Shown here piece by piece: positions 47,036-54,328 of a stretch of 64,000 nucleotides of DNA. Position numbers and translations under genes: made by a program. The DNA is from Ruminiclostridium sufflavum DSM 19573 (GTDB taxonomy: Bacteria > Bacillota > Clostridia > Acetivibrionales > DSM-1351). Under the pieces are notes generated by a model. That model was not told where the DNA came from. It searched no databases and saw nothing but the letters and a program-made list of their open reading frames with translations. The stretch is taken from positions 62,001 through 126,000 of the forward strand of contig NZ_QKMR01000005.1 in assembly GCF_003208175.1 (NCBI RefSeq), in the 5' to 3' direction. Numbering within the stretch: the stretch's first letter is position 1; every line of letters begins with the position of its first letter.

Positions 47036-47455
47036 TTGAAAAAGTTTTTTTCTGAATTTAAAGAGTTTATTTCCAGAGGAAATGTCATTGATTTGGCTGT
47101 CGGTATAATTGTGGGAAGTGCATTTACAGCTATTGTTAATTCATTGGTTAATCAGGTTATAATGCCCGCCATAAGCTTCATAATCGGAGGGCTTGATTTC
47201 ACAGGGTACAAATTTCCTGAAGGTGCGGCAGAAGGACAGGCTGCAATTATGTATGGTGCTTTTATTCAGCAGGTTATTAATTTCATAATAATTGCATTAG
47301 TTGTATTTTGTATGGTAAAAATGATAAACAGGGTTAAAAGGATAAAGGGTGAAGAATTAAAGGAAAAGGAAGAAAATACGCCTCCTCCTTCGGCAGAGCT
47401 GCAAATGCTGACGGAAATCAGGGATTTGCTGACGGAAATTAAAACAGAGAAATAA
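47036..47455 (+). CDS. mscL: large-conductance mechanosensitive channel
   Basis: Membrane channel that opens under tension to release solutes at osmotic downshock. The signature block FKEFISRGNVIDLAVGIIVG, with the pore helix ending SAFTAIVNSLVNQVIMP, is unmistakable. A second helix (FIIIALVVFCMVKMINRVKR) and a charged C-terminal bundle complete it. Length 139 is normal. TTG start at 47036 with AAGGA ten bases upstream. Confidence 0.97.
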   Translation: MKKFFSEFKEFISRGNVIDLAVGIIVGSAFTAIVNSLVNQVIMPAISFIIGGLDFTGYKFPEGAAEGQAAIMYGAFIQQVINFIIIALVVFCMVKMINRVKRIKGEELKEKEENTPPPSAELQMLTEIRDLLTEIKTEK

Positions 47456-47567
47456 AGTCAATAATTTTCCAAAGCTATAATGGGGCTGGAGTAATATATA
47501 AGGGCTTTTATTAAAAATTGCGGTCAGCAGTAATATGTCAAAAAATCAGGAAATGGCGGTGTGATAT

Positions 47568-48383
47568 ATGGAATGGATAAGTAATCAGAATCATGTGCTT
47601 CTGGCACTGGCTGCAACGTTAATGACATGGGCGATGACAGCGCTTGGAGCTGCAATGGTTTTCTTTTTTAAGGAAATAAAGCAGAGTGTTCTTAATACTA
47701 TGCTGGGATTTGCCGCGGGAGTAATGATTGCAGCCAGCTTTTGGTCATTGCTGGCTCCGGCAATTGAATTGGCAGAGGATTCCTTTTTGCCGGCATGGCT
47801 TGTTGCGGCTATAGGATTTGTTGGAGGAGCAGGTTTTTTAGCTGTGGCCGACAGGATCATTCCTCATATGCATTTTAATGCAAAGGATGGAGAAAGCGAG
47901 GGTATTTCAACACACCTCAAACGCAGTATTCTTTTAGTTTTTTCGATAACCTTACATAACATTCCGGAGGGTCTGGCAGTGGGTGTGGCATTCGGAGCTG
48001 TGGCAAACGAAATGGGCAGCCTGTCTGTTATGTCTGCAATTGCCGTTGCAATCGGAATCGGGATACAAAACTTTCCGGAGGGTGCGGCAGTATCAATTCC
48101 TTTGAGGAGAGAGGGCTTATCCCGCAGCAGGAGCTTTTTTTACGGACAGGCATCAGGTTTCGTTGAGCCTGTTGCCGGAGTGGTTGGAGCGGCGTCAGTT
48201 ATGTTTATTAGGCCAATATTGCCTTATGCACTTGCATTTGCGGCAGGTGCAATGATTTTTGTTGTGGTTGAGGAGCTTATCCCGGAGGCGCAGAGCGGAA
48301 ATCACAAAAGTACTCATCTCGCTACCGCAGGATGTATAATTGGGTTTGCGGTAATGATGATTCTGGATGTTGCTTTGGGATAG
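47568..48383 (+). CDS. ZIP-family metal transporter
   Basis: Eight-helix transporter for zinc or other divalent metals, importing or exporting depending on subtype. Metal-site helices: ITLHNIPEGLAVGVAFG and IQNFPEGAAVSIPLR, with FVEPVAGVVGAA and VVVEELIPEAQSG in the following helices. Length 271 fits the bacterial ZupT/GufA group. GGCGGTG precedes ATG 47568. Separated from mscL by 112 bases. Confidence 0.93.
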   Translation: MEWISNQNHVLLALAATLMTWAMTALGAAMVFFFKEIKQSVLNTMLGFAAGVMIAASFWSLLAPAIELAEDSFLPAWLVAAIGFVGGAGFLAVADRIIPHMHFNAKDGESEGISTHLKRSILLVFSITLHNIPEGLAVGVAFGAVANEMGSLSVMSAIAVAIGIGIQNFPEGAAVSIPLRREGLSRSRSFFYGQASGFVEPVAGVVGAASVMFIRPILPYALAFAAGAMIFVVVEELIPEAQSGNHKSTHLATAGCIIGFAVMMILDVALG

Positions 48384-48515
48384 TATATACCGCGGTTGAT
48401 AAAAAGCAGAAATAATTGCCGTTTTTGTTAAATGCTTATTTAAATAAAATGAAATCTGGTTTATTATTAGATGGGTAAGAAAATAATAATTTATGTTGCA
48501 CAGGAGGATAAAGCC

Positions 48516-49574
48516 TTGAGTATTGAAAAAAATAGCTTCGGTACATTGCAGGACGGCACTGAAGCAGATATATTTAAGTTGACAAATTCTAAAAATGTAT
48601 CTGTAGAAATCACTAATTTTGGCGGAATAATTGTTTCGGTAAATGTACCTGATAAAAACGGAAAATCAGCTGATATTGTATTGGGATACAGAAAGCTTGA
48701 TAAATATATAGATAATGACGGGTACATTGGCGCATTAATAGGCAGGCATGCAAACAGGATAGAGGATGCCGTATTTGAGCTGAATGGCAAGGTATATGAG
48801 CTTGTGAAAAATGATGGCAGGAATCATCTGCATGGTGGGGATACAGGCCTTCATAACGTTTTATGGAAGGCAGAAATATTAAGCGGGGAAGGCATTGAAA
48901 GGCTGGTTCTCACTCACACCAGTCCTGACGGTGAGGAAAACTATCCGGGTAAGCTTGATGTAACTGTCGAGTACTCCTTATCAGAGGATAATGAGCTGAA
49001 AATTGATTATACTGCCGTTTCGGATAAGGATACAGTCGTGAATCTGACAAATCATGCTTACTTTAATCTTTCAGGGCATAATTCAGGAGAGGCAACACAA
49101 CACCGGCTGTTTATCAATGCTGACAAATTTACTCCGGTTAATGACGAATGCTTGCCGATTGGTGAGATTCGCAATGTAAAAGGGACCGTAATGGATTTTA
49201 CAAAAATGAAGCGTATTGCCGAAGATATAGACAGTCCGGATGAACAGCTTGTAAACGGTAAAGGCTACGATCACAATTGGGTTCTGAACACAGAAGGCAG
49301 CATTAAGGAAACAGCGGCTGTGCTGTATGATCCTGAGAGCGGAAGAGCTATGGAGGTATATACCACAAAGCCCGGTATTCAATTTTATTCAGGCAATCAC
49401 CTGAGCGAGAAGCTGATTGGAAAAGATAATGCGGTTTACAATGCGCGAACAGGTCTTTGTCTGGAAACGCAATATTTTCCTAATGCTATGAAGCATAAAA
49501 ACTTTCCGTCTCCTATTTTGAAGGCAAATGAAAAATATCATCATATAACTATATACAAATTTGTAAACAAATAA
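48516..49574 (+). CDS. galM: aldose 1-epimerase (mutarotase)
   Basis: Interconverts alpha and beta anomers of hexoses, feeding galactose and other sugars into the Leloir and glycolytic routes. Active-site marks: IGRHANRIEDAVFELNGKVY, NHLHGGDTGLHNVLW, NLTNHAYFNLSG (catalytic His) and CLETQYFPNAMKH (catalytic Glu). TTG 48516 is preferred: AGGAGG (48502-48507) lies eight bases upstream and the family N-terminus (IEKNSFGTLQDG) then starts normally. The ATG at 48471 has no ribosome site. Length 352. Confidence 0.92.
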   Translation: MSIEKNSFGTLQDGTEADIFKLTNSKNVSVEITNFGGIIVSVNVPDKNGKSADIVLGYRKLDKYIDNDGYIGALIGRHANRIEDAVFELNGKVYELVKNDGRNHLHGGDTGLHNVLWKAEILSGEGIERLVLTHTSPDGEENYPGKLDVTVEYSLSEDNELKIDYTAVSDKDTVVNLTNHAYFNLSGHNSGEATQHRLFINADKFTPVNDECLPIGEIRNVKGTVMDFTKMKRIAEDIDSPDEQLVNGKGYDHNWVLNTEGSIKETAAVLYDPESGRAMEVYTTKPGIQFYSGNHLSEKLIGKDNAVYNARTGLCLETQYFPNAMKHKNFPSPILKANEKYHHITIYKFVNK

Positions 49575-49603
49575 TAATAGCATAATATATTAAGCATAAG
49601 CAG

Positions 49604-49631
49604 AAGCAAAAACCCCCGGGATTCCGGGGGT
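49604..49631 (-). terminator. terminator of the zinc-ribbon gene
   Basis: ACCCCCGG pairs perfectly with CCGGGGGT; the T run is on the minus strand, so it serves the leftward gene. It may also hold back read-through from galM. Confidence 0.82.
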
Positions 49632-49656
49632 GACTAAAGTCAATTTGTGTTTTATA

Positions 49657-49836
49657 TTATCCTCTTTTAGAGTATCCGCTATTAAAGCTTTTTTGAGCAG
49701 CCTTTTTAGCTTTTCTGCATTCAGGACATCTTGCAGGTTCGTTTGTAAATCCTTTTTCGGCGTAAAACTGCTGTTCTCCAGCAGTAAAGGTAAAAGTTGC
49801 ACCGCAATCTTTACAGGTAAAAGTTTTATCTTCCAT
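49657..49836 (-). CDS. 59-residue zinc-ribbon protein
   Basis: Small cytoplasmic protein with two CxxC knuckles: FTCKDCGATFTFT and ARCPECRKAKK, linked by GEQQFYAEKGFTNEP. This matches the probable zinc-ribbon family PF13451 found across Firmicutes; the function is unknown, possibly nucleic acid binding. Strong GGAGG seven bases before ATG 49836 and a terminator just after the stop support it. A longer frame on this strand overlapping the region is a shadow. Confidence 0.9.
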   Translation of the reverse strand: MEDKTFTCKDCGATFTFTAGEQQFYAEKGFTNEPARCPECRKAKKAAQKSFNSGYSKRG

Positions 49837-50095
49837 GAGACTACCTCCTAAAAATTTTGTTGCTGAGCATATAAAACCTTATACATTACGGTACGAAAAA
49901 GGACAGTTAAATCAGAATAAGAAATTATAAAGCTTAGCAATATAATTATACTATTGAGAATTGTAAAAATCAAGAAATTTTGATTAAATTGGAGCATTAA
50001 TAATAAAAAAAAATCAATTTCCTATTGACAAATATAATATTGTGCCGTAAAATATCAAATGTGCCTTGCGGGACGGAGTCTTGAAGGCAGTAAAT

Positions 50096-50173
50096 GGTGG
50101 ATATAGTTCAGTTGGTTAGAGCGCCAGATTGTGGTTCTGGATGTCGTGGGTTCGAATCCCACTATCCACCCCA
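50096..50173 (+). tRNA. tRNA-His (anticodon GTG)
   Basis: GTGGATA (50097-50103) pairs with TATCCAC (50163-50169). The extra 5' G at 50096 faces discriminator C, the identity pair of tRNA-His, and CCA is encoded (50171-50173). Anticodon GTG at 50131-50133 in loop TTGTGGT; T arm GTGGGTTCGAATCCCAC. Confidence 0.96.
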
Positions 50174-50185
50174 TTAATAAAAGAA

Positions 50186-50224
50186 TCCATGTGCTAGGTA
50201 TTGAGCCTGTGCATGGTTTTTTTG
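50186..50224 (+). terminator. terminator after tRNA-His
   Basis: CCATGTGC-type left arm pairs with GTGCATGG, followed by seven Ts. Confidence 0.72.
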
Positions 50225-50300
50225 TGTTACGGGGCAGAAGCTTTACGCGCGGCAGCCTTGATTAAATTTTAGTGCCGGAAATTCGGCGGGGGAGGTCAGC

Positions 50301-50741
50301 TTGATAAGAAAAATAAGAGAAGAGGATAAACAGTTTTATTTGAAGATGTCAAAGGATTTTTATTCTTCAGATGCTGTATACCGCAATATACCGGAAGTAT
50401 TTATTATGAATACTTTTGATGAGTTAATGCGGTCTGATAATTATTTGTCCGGATACATTATGGAACATGAAAATTGTACAGCAGGCTATGCCCTCTTGGC
50501 CAGATCCTTTTCACAGGAAGCAGGCGGTATGGTTCTGTGGATTGATGAGCTTTATGTCATGCCTCAATATCGTTGCTGCGGCTTGGGACATGAGTTTTTT
50601 TCATATCTGGAAGGTAATCTGTGCTATAATGTCAAGCGCTTACGTCTTGAAGTTGAAGACAGCAATGAAAAAGCGGTATCCCTTTATGAGAGAATGGGAT
50701 TTAAAAACCTGCCGTATTCTCAGATGATAAAGGAGCTGTAA
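50301..50741 (+). CDS. GNAT-family N-acetyltransferase
   Basis: Transfers an acetyl group from acetyl-CoA to an amine on a small molecule or protein. Core acetyl-CoA loop WIDELYVMPQYRCCGLGHEF (Q/RxxGxG/A type) and the closing KRLRLEVEDSNEKAVSLYER, then MGFKNLPY. Length 146 is normal. TTG 50301 with GGGGGAGG six bases upstream. A perfect palindrome follows the stop. Substrate unknown. Confidence 0.88.
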   Translation: MIRKIREEDKQFYLKMSKDFYSSDAVYRNIPEVFIMNTFDELMRSDNYLSGYIMEHENCTAGYALLARSFSQEAGGMVLWIDELYVMPQYRCCGLGHEFFSYLEGNLCYNVKRLRLEVEDSNEKAVSLYERMGFKNLPYSQMIKEL

Positions 50742-50745
50742 CAAT

Positions 50746-50774
50746 ATACAATACAAAACAGTTTTGTATTGTAT
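50746..50774. repeat. perfect 14-bp-arm palindrome after the acetyltransferase
   Basis: ATACAATACAAAAC, one A, GTTTTGTATTGTAT. It begins five bases after the acetyltransferase stop and lies 92 bases before the lipoprotein start, so it could be a terminator hairpin without a clear T run or an operator. Confidence 0.7.
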
Positions 50775-50865
50775 TATCTCGAATATTATACAATAAAATT
50801 GAAACCTTTTGATTTTCCTTACGTCTATATTCTTATACTGTTCACAAAATATAAGGGGGAAAGCT

Positions 50866-51822
50866 ATGTACAGAAAATTAATTATCTGGATTCTAATGAT
50901 AGCGGTATCGGTTTCAATGGCAGGCTGCGGTTCGACTGCCAGCAAGTCTGAGACTTCTAAAAAGGATATTGCGCTTACCTTCAATGATTCTATGGATGCC
51001 GGATCTGCACAGTCCGGCGAAGGAGCCGCAGAAACATTACCGGCATCGTCAAGTCAGGCTGAAAGTAATAATGTAAATGAGCAAAGTACTGATAATATTG
51101 CCGGTGTAAATCAGAAGATAATTTTTACAGGTCAGGTTAATCTTGAAACTCTTGATTTCGAAAAGACCAAGACGGATTTATGCCAATACATATCGTCCGC
51201 GGGGGGATTTATACAAAGCTCAACTGTTCAGGGCAGCGGAATTGGCTATGGTGGTTTAAAGAGTGCCGAGTATGTATTTAGAATTCCGAAAGCAGGATAT
51301 AATCAGGCATTTATTGATTTAAGGAAATTCGGAACAGTAGTATTAGAGCAATCAAACGGCGAGGATGTTACTGAGAGGTACTTTGATACAGAGGCAAGAT
51401 TAAAGTCGCTGAAGATACAGCAAGAGCGTTTGCAGGAGCTTCTGAAGAAGGCCGACAAAATGGAGGATATTTTAAAGATAGAGAAAGAGCTTCAGACAAC
51501 TTTGTATGAGATTGAAAACTGTACGGGTACGCTCAAAAAATGGGATTCACTTGTAGAATACTCTACTTTAAATGTAAACATATCCGAGGTTGAACAAATA
51601 AAGCCTGCTCAACCTAAAGAGAAGGATGGCTTTTTTCACAGGCTGGCATACAGCTTTAAAAACAGTGTGGCAGGTATCGGGGTGTTTTTGCAGGCTTCGG
51701 CTGTGCTTTTGGCAGCGGCGGTACCTGTAATAGTACCATTAGGGTTGATTGGTTATTTGATATTCAGGCTTGCAAAAAGAAAAGCAAGAGGATTGAAGGA
51801 TAACGAGAATAAAGAAAAATAA
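50866..51822 (+). CDS. DUF4349-type lipoprotein with C-terminal membrane helix
   Basis: Lipoprotein signal with lipobox SMAGC (Cys about residue 21), a Ser/Glu-rich linker, then the DUF4349 domain: IIFTGQVNLETLDFEKTKTD, DVTERYFDTEARLKSLKIQQ with a coiled coil to about residue 235. A membrane helix near residues 275-305 follows. The family is widespread in bacteria with unknown function. AAGGGGG lies six bases before ATG 50866; longer in-frame extension lacks a site. Confidence 0.85.
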   Translation: MYRKLIIWILMIAVSVSMAGCGSTASKSETSKKDIALTFNDSMDAGSAQSGEGAAETLPASSSQAESNNVNEQSTDNIAGVNQKIIFTGQVNLETLDFEKTKTDLCQYISSAGGFIQSSTVQGSGIGYGGLKSAEYVFRIPKAGYNQAFIDLRKFGTVVLEQSNGEDVTERYFDTEARLKSLKIQQERLQELLKKADKMEDILKIEKELQTTLYEIENCTGTLKKWDSLVEYSTLNVNISEVEQIKPAQPKEKDGFFHRLAYSFKNSVAGIGVFLQASAVLLAAAVPVIVPLGLIGYLIFRLAKRKARGLKDNENKEK

Positions 51823-51842
51823 CAGATTAATAACTTGTTTAA

Positions 51843-51876
51843 AACAAAAAGCCTTTAATCGGATGATTAAAGGCTT
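51843..51876 (-). terminator. terminator of the tRNA-Gln/tRNA-Lys unit
   Basis: AAAGCCTTTAATC pairs perfectly with GATTAAAGGCTTT around a four-base loop; T run on the minus strand. It lies just 20 bases after the lipoprotein stop and may also act for that gene. Confidence 0.88.
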
Positions 51877-51952
51877 TGGTGACCCATCGCAGATTCGAAC
51901 TGCGGACACCTTGATTAAAAGTCAAGTGCTCTGCCAACTGAGCTAATGGGTC
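51877..51952 (-). tRNA. tRNA-Lys (anticodon TTT)
   Basis: Read on the minus strand: acceptor GACCCAT with ATGGGTC, discriminator A, encoded CCA; anticodon stem CTTGA and TCAAG around CTTTTAA gives TTT. Three bases separate it from tRNA-Gln. Confidence 0.96.
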
Positions 51953-51955
51953 GAG

Positions 51956-52032
51956 TGGCTGGGATGGCTGGACTCGAACCAACGAAATGCCAGAATCAAA
52001 ATCTGGTGCCTTACCAACTTGGCGACATCCCA
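51956..52032 (-). tRNA. tRNA-Gln (anticodon TTG)
   Basis: Minus strand: acceptor TGGGATG with CATCCCA, discriminator G, encoded CCA; anticodon stem CCAGA and TCTGG around TTTTGAT gives TTG. First tRNA of a two-gene unit. Confidence 0.96.
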
Positions 52033-52050
52033 ACGTCAAGCGCAAAACCT

Positions 52051-52079
52051 ATTATAAATAGGTTTGCACTTTTTGTCAA
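52051..52079 (-). promoter_or_regulatory. consensus promoter of the tRNA-Gln/tRNA-Lys unit
   Basis: On the minus strand: TTGACA, 17-base spacer, TATAAT, a perfect consensus, about 18 bases before tRNA-Gln. Confidence 0.88.
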
Positions 52080-52105
52080 GTAAAAAACAAAAAATATTTG
52101 AAATT

Positions 52106-53719
52106 TTATAGCTTGAAGTCCTGTGTTGCTATGTCAACCAGCTGCAAATCCTTATTTCTTTCTTCAGCCATTCTTATTGACCATTCGTTTTCAAACAGTA
52201 TGGAATTCCTTCCCAGCTTGTCTTCAACAATAATAGCTGTACTGGGAAGATTCAGCTTTCTTGGATCCAGACCTTCGTTTTTTATCCATCTTGCATGTCT
52301 GAAGGGCAGATTTTGAACTCTCAGCTGAACACCATACTCATTTTTCAATCTGTATTCCAAAACCTCAAATTGAAGGGCGCCGACTACTCCTACAATTAAT
52401 GCTTCAATGCCTATATCAATTTGCTTGAAAACCTGAATTGCACCTTCTTCGGAAAGCTGATCAATGCCTTTTATAAATTGCTTTCTTTTCATAGTATCGG
52501 CAGGCGTAATTCTTGAAAAAAACTCCGCAGGGAAAATAGGAATGCCCTTGAATCTGATATTATCGCCGCCCTCGAATAAGGTGTCTCCTATGTTGAATAT
52601 TCCGGGATCGAACAAGCCTATGATATCGCCGGCAAACGCTTCTTCAACAATTGTACGTTCTTGTGCCATAAACTGCTGCGGTTGTGAAAGACGAACCTCC
52701 TTACCGGCGTTTACATGCCTAACCGACATACCTTTTTTAAACTTGCCTGAGCAAATTCTTATAAATGCAAGCCTGTCTCTATGCGTAGGATTCATATTGG
52801 CCTGAATTTTAAATATGAATCCGGAAAATTTGTCGCTTTCAGGATCAATTTCGCTGCCTATTGCTTCAACAATCCCCGGTGAAGGCGCAAGATCCAGAAA
52901 TTCTTCCAAAAACGGCTGTACTCCGAAATTGGTCATTGCACTTCCAAAAAACATGGGAGTCAGTTCACCGCTTCGGATTTTTCTTTTGTCAAATTCATCG
53001 CCGGCCATATCCAGAAGCTCAATATCCTCACACAGCTTGCCGTGATAATGGCTGCCTAACAAATCTGCAAAAACCTGATCGTCTACTTTACCGACTTGAG
53101 ATGATACCTGGCTTTGTCCATGCTCACCGCCGGTAAACAGTTCAATTTGCTTTAGCTTACGATTGTATACGCCCTTAAAATCACCATCAATTCCAATTGG
53201 CCAATTCATTGGATAAGAACGAATACCAAGTACTCTCTCAATTTCCTCCATTAATTCAAAGGGATCTTTGCTGGCGCGATCCATCTTGTTTACAAAGGTA
53301 AAAATAGGAATTCCTCTGAGCTTGCATACATGGAAAAGCTTTATCGTTTGAGCCTCAATACCCTTTGCGCCGTCTATAAGCATAACGGCACTGTCTGCGG
53401 CAACCAGAGTTCTGTAGGTGTCCTCACTGAAGTCTTGATGACCGGGAGTGTCCAGTATATTAATGCAATAATTATTGTATTCAAATTGCATAACACTGGA
53501 GGTTACAGAAATTCCTCTTTGCTTTTCAATTTCCATCCAGTCTGATACGGCAAATTTATTGGCTTTTCTTGACTTTACGGAGCCGGCCATTCTGATGGCT
53601 CCTCCATAAAGCAGTAATTTCTCTGTTAATGTTGTTTTACCGGCATCAGGATGAGAAATAATGGCAAAGGTTTTTCTTCGTGATACTTCTTTTTTTATTT
53701 CGGCTTTTATATCTGGCAT
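52106..53719 (-). CDS. prfC: peptide chain release factor 3
   Basis: Translational GTPase that recycles RF1 and RF2 from the ribosome after termination. G1 SHPDAGKTTLTEKLL, G2-region GISVTSSVMQFEY, G3 DTPGHQDFS and G4 FVNKMDR, followed by the RF3-specific domains (FFGSAMTNFGVQPFLEEFLD, and LGALQFEVLEYRL-type motif VGALQFEVLEYRLKNEYGV). Length 537 is normal. GGGAGG lies six bases before ATG 53719, within a repeated leader that also encodes a 30-codon ORF. Confidence 0.97.
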   Translation of the reverse strand: MPDIKAEIKKEVSRRKTFAIISHPDAGKTTLTEKLLLYGGAIRMAGSVKSRKANKFAVSDWMEIEKQRGISVTSSVMQFEYNNYCINILDTPGHQDFSEDTYRTLVAADSAVMLIDGAKGIEAQTIKLFHVCKLRGIPIFTFVNKMDRASKDPFELMEEIERVLGIRSYPMNWPIGIDGDFKGVYNRKLKQIELFTGGEHGQSQVSSQVGKVDDQVFADLLGSHYHGKLCEDIELLDMAGDEFDKRKIRSGELTPMFFGSAMTNFGVQPFLEEFLDLAPSPGIVEAIGSEIDPESDKFSGFIFKIQANMNPTHRDRLAFIRICSGKFKKGMSVRHVNAGKEVRLSQPQQFMAQERTIVEEAFAGDIIGLFDPGIFNIGDTLFEGGDNIRFKGIPIFPAEFFSRITPADTMKRKQFIKGIDQLSEEGAIQVFKQIDIGIEALIVGVVGALQFEVLEYRLKNEYGVQLRVQNLPFRHARWIKNEGLDPRKLNLPSTAIIVEDKLGRNSILFENEWSIRMAEERNKDLQLVDIATQDFKL

Positions 53720-53720
53720 A

Positions 53721-53813
53721 TTAACCTCCCATGCCGAGTTTTCGGCACAAAAATTTGGTAAGCTTTTGTGGAGGTACGCTAGTATTTTCGTAGCTGTATC
53801 TAAAGTCTTTCAA
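53721..53813 (-). CDS. putative 30-residue leader peptide upstream of prfC
   Basis: Minus-strand frame starting TTG at 53813 with GGGAGG five bases upstream and ending TAA one base before the prfC ATG. The product begins MKDFRYSYENTSVPP and ends KFLCRKLGMGG. Its last codons contain the prfC ribosome site, so translation of the two would be coupled. The C-terminal 18 residues are also encoded by the upstream repeat copy with four changes, but that copy has no in-frame start. It could be a regulatory upstream ORF or a chance product of the repeat. Confidence 0.35.
   Translation of the reverse strand: MKDFRYSYENTSVPPQKLTKFLCRKLGMGG
53722..53779 (-). repeat. 58-bp leader repeat, copy A (next to prfC)
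   Basis: 54 of 58 bases match copy B (53816-53873), gap-free, with a 94-base period. On the minus strand it carries a small hairpin GCCGA-AAAC-TCGGC just before the prfC ribosome site. An upstream ACCTCC could pair with that site's GGAGGT. Confidence 0.9.
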
Positions 53814-53815
53814 GC

Positions 53816-53873
53816 TAACCTCCCACGCCGAGTTTTCGGCACAAAAATTTGGTAAACTTTCGTGTAGGTACGC
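53816..53873 (-). repeat. 58-bp leader repeat, copy B
   Basis: Near-identical to copy A. Its GGGAGG serves the TTG of the 30-codon ORF. The ACCTCC element of copy A reads ACCTAC here, so ribosome-site masking would be lost. Confidence 0.9.
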
Positions 53874-53952
53874 AACATGTTTATTACCAAATCCGCATTT
53901 TTTAGCTGCCTAACCTCTTGTAATTCGTTTATCAACACGTTTTCCACGTTTC

Positions 53953-53981
53953 ATTTTATATTATAGCCAATATGCTGTCAA
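53953..53981 (-). promoter_or_regulatory. prfC promoter
   Basis: Minus strand: TTGACA, 17-base spacer, TAAAAT. It gives a leader of more than 200 bases containing both 58-bp repeats. Confidence 0.65.
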
Positions 53982-54328
53982 ATACTAAAAGGAGCAAGCG
54001 GGAGTTTCATAAATTGTTTTATGGAAATAATATGGATAATCCGGCTTTTGCGGTTTTATACGATTTGAAAGGCAGGAAAAGAATCAGCGTTTCAATTTAA
54101 ATGTGAAAGTTGAATAAGTAATATTAAAATTTATACATTTCGGGGAAACCATGAATATAACTATTATAGAAATAATAACATTAAAAGGATATTTTACATT
54201 TAGCATAGAATATTATAAACTAAAGAAAAGTAGAAAAAGATAGTAATTTCTGAAAACAGACGGAGCAAAAGGTTAAGTGGAAGTTTTAAACGCTGCGTTT
54301 TAAAATAACAAAATTGAACGGAGGATAT

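Larger units (their letters stand above)
53814..54328. other. divergent intergenic region
   Basis: 515 bases between the prfC leader and the uridine-kinase gene. Holds repeat copy B and the prfC promoter; the right half is AT-rich with nothing recognised. Confidence 0.5.
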
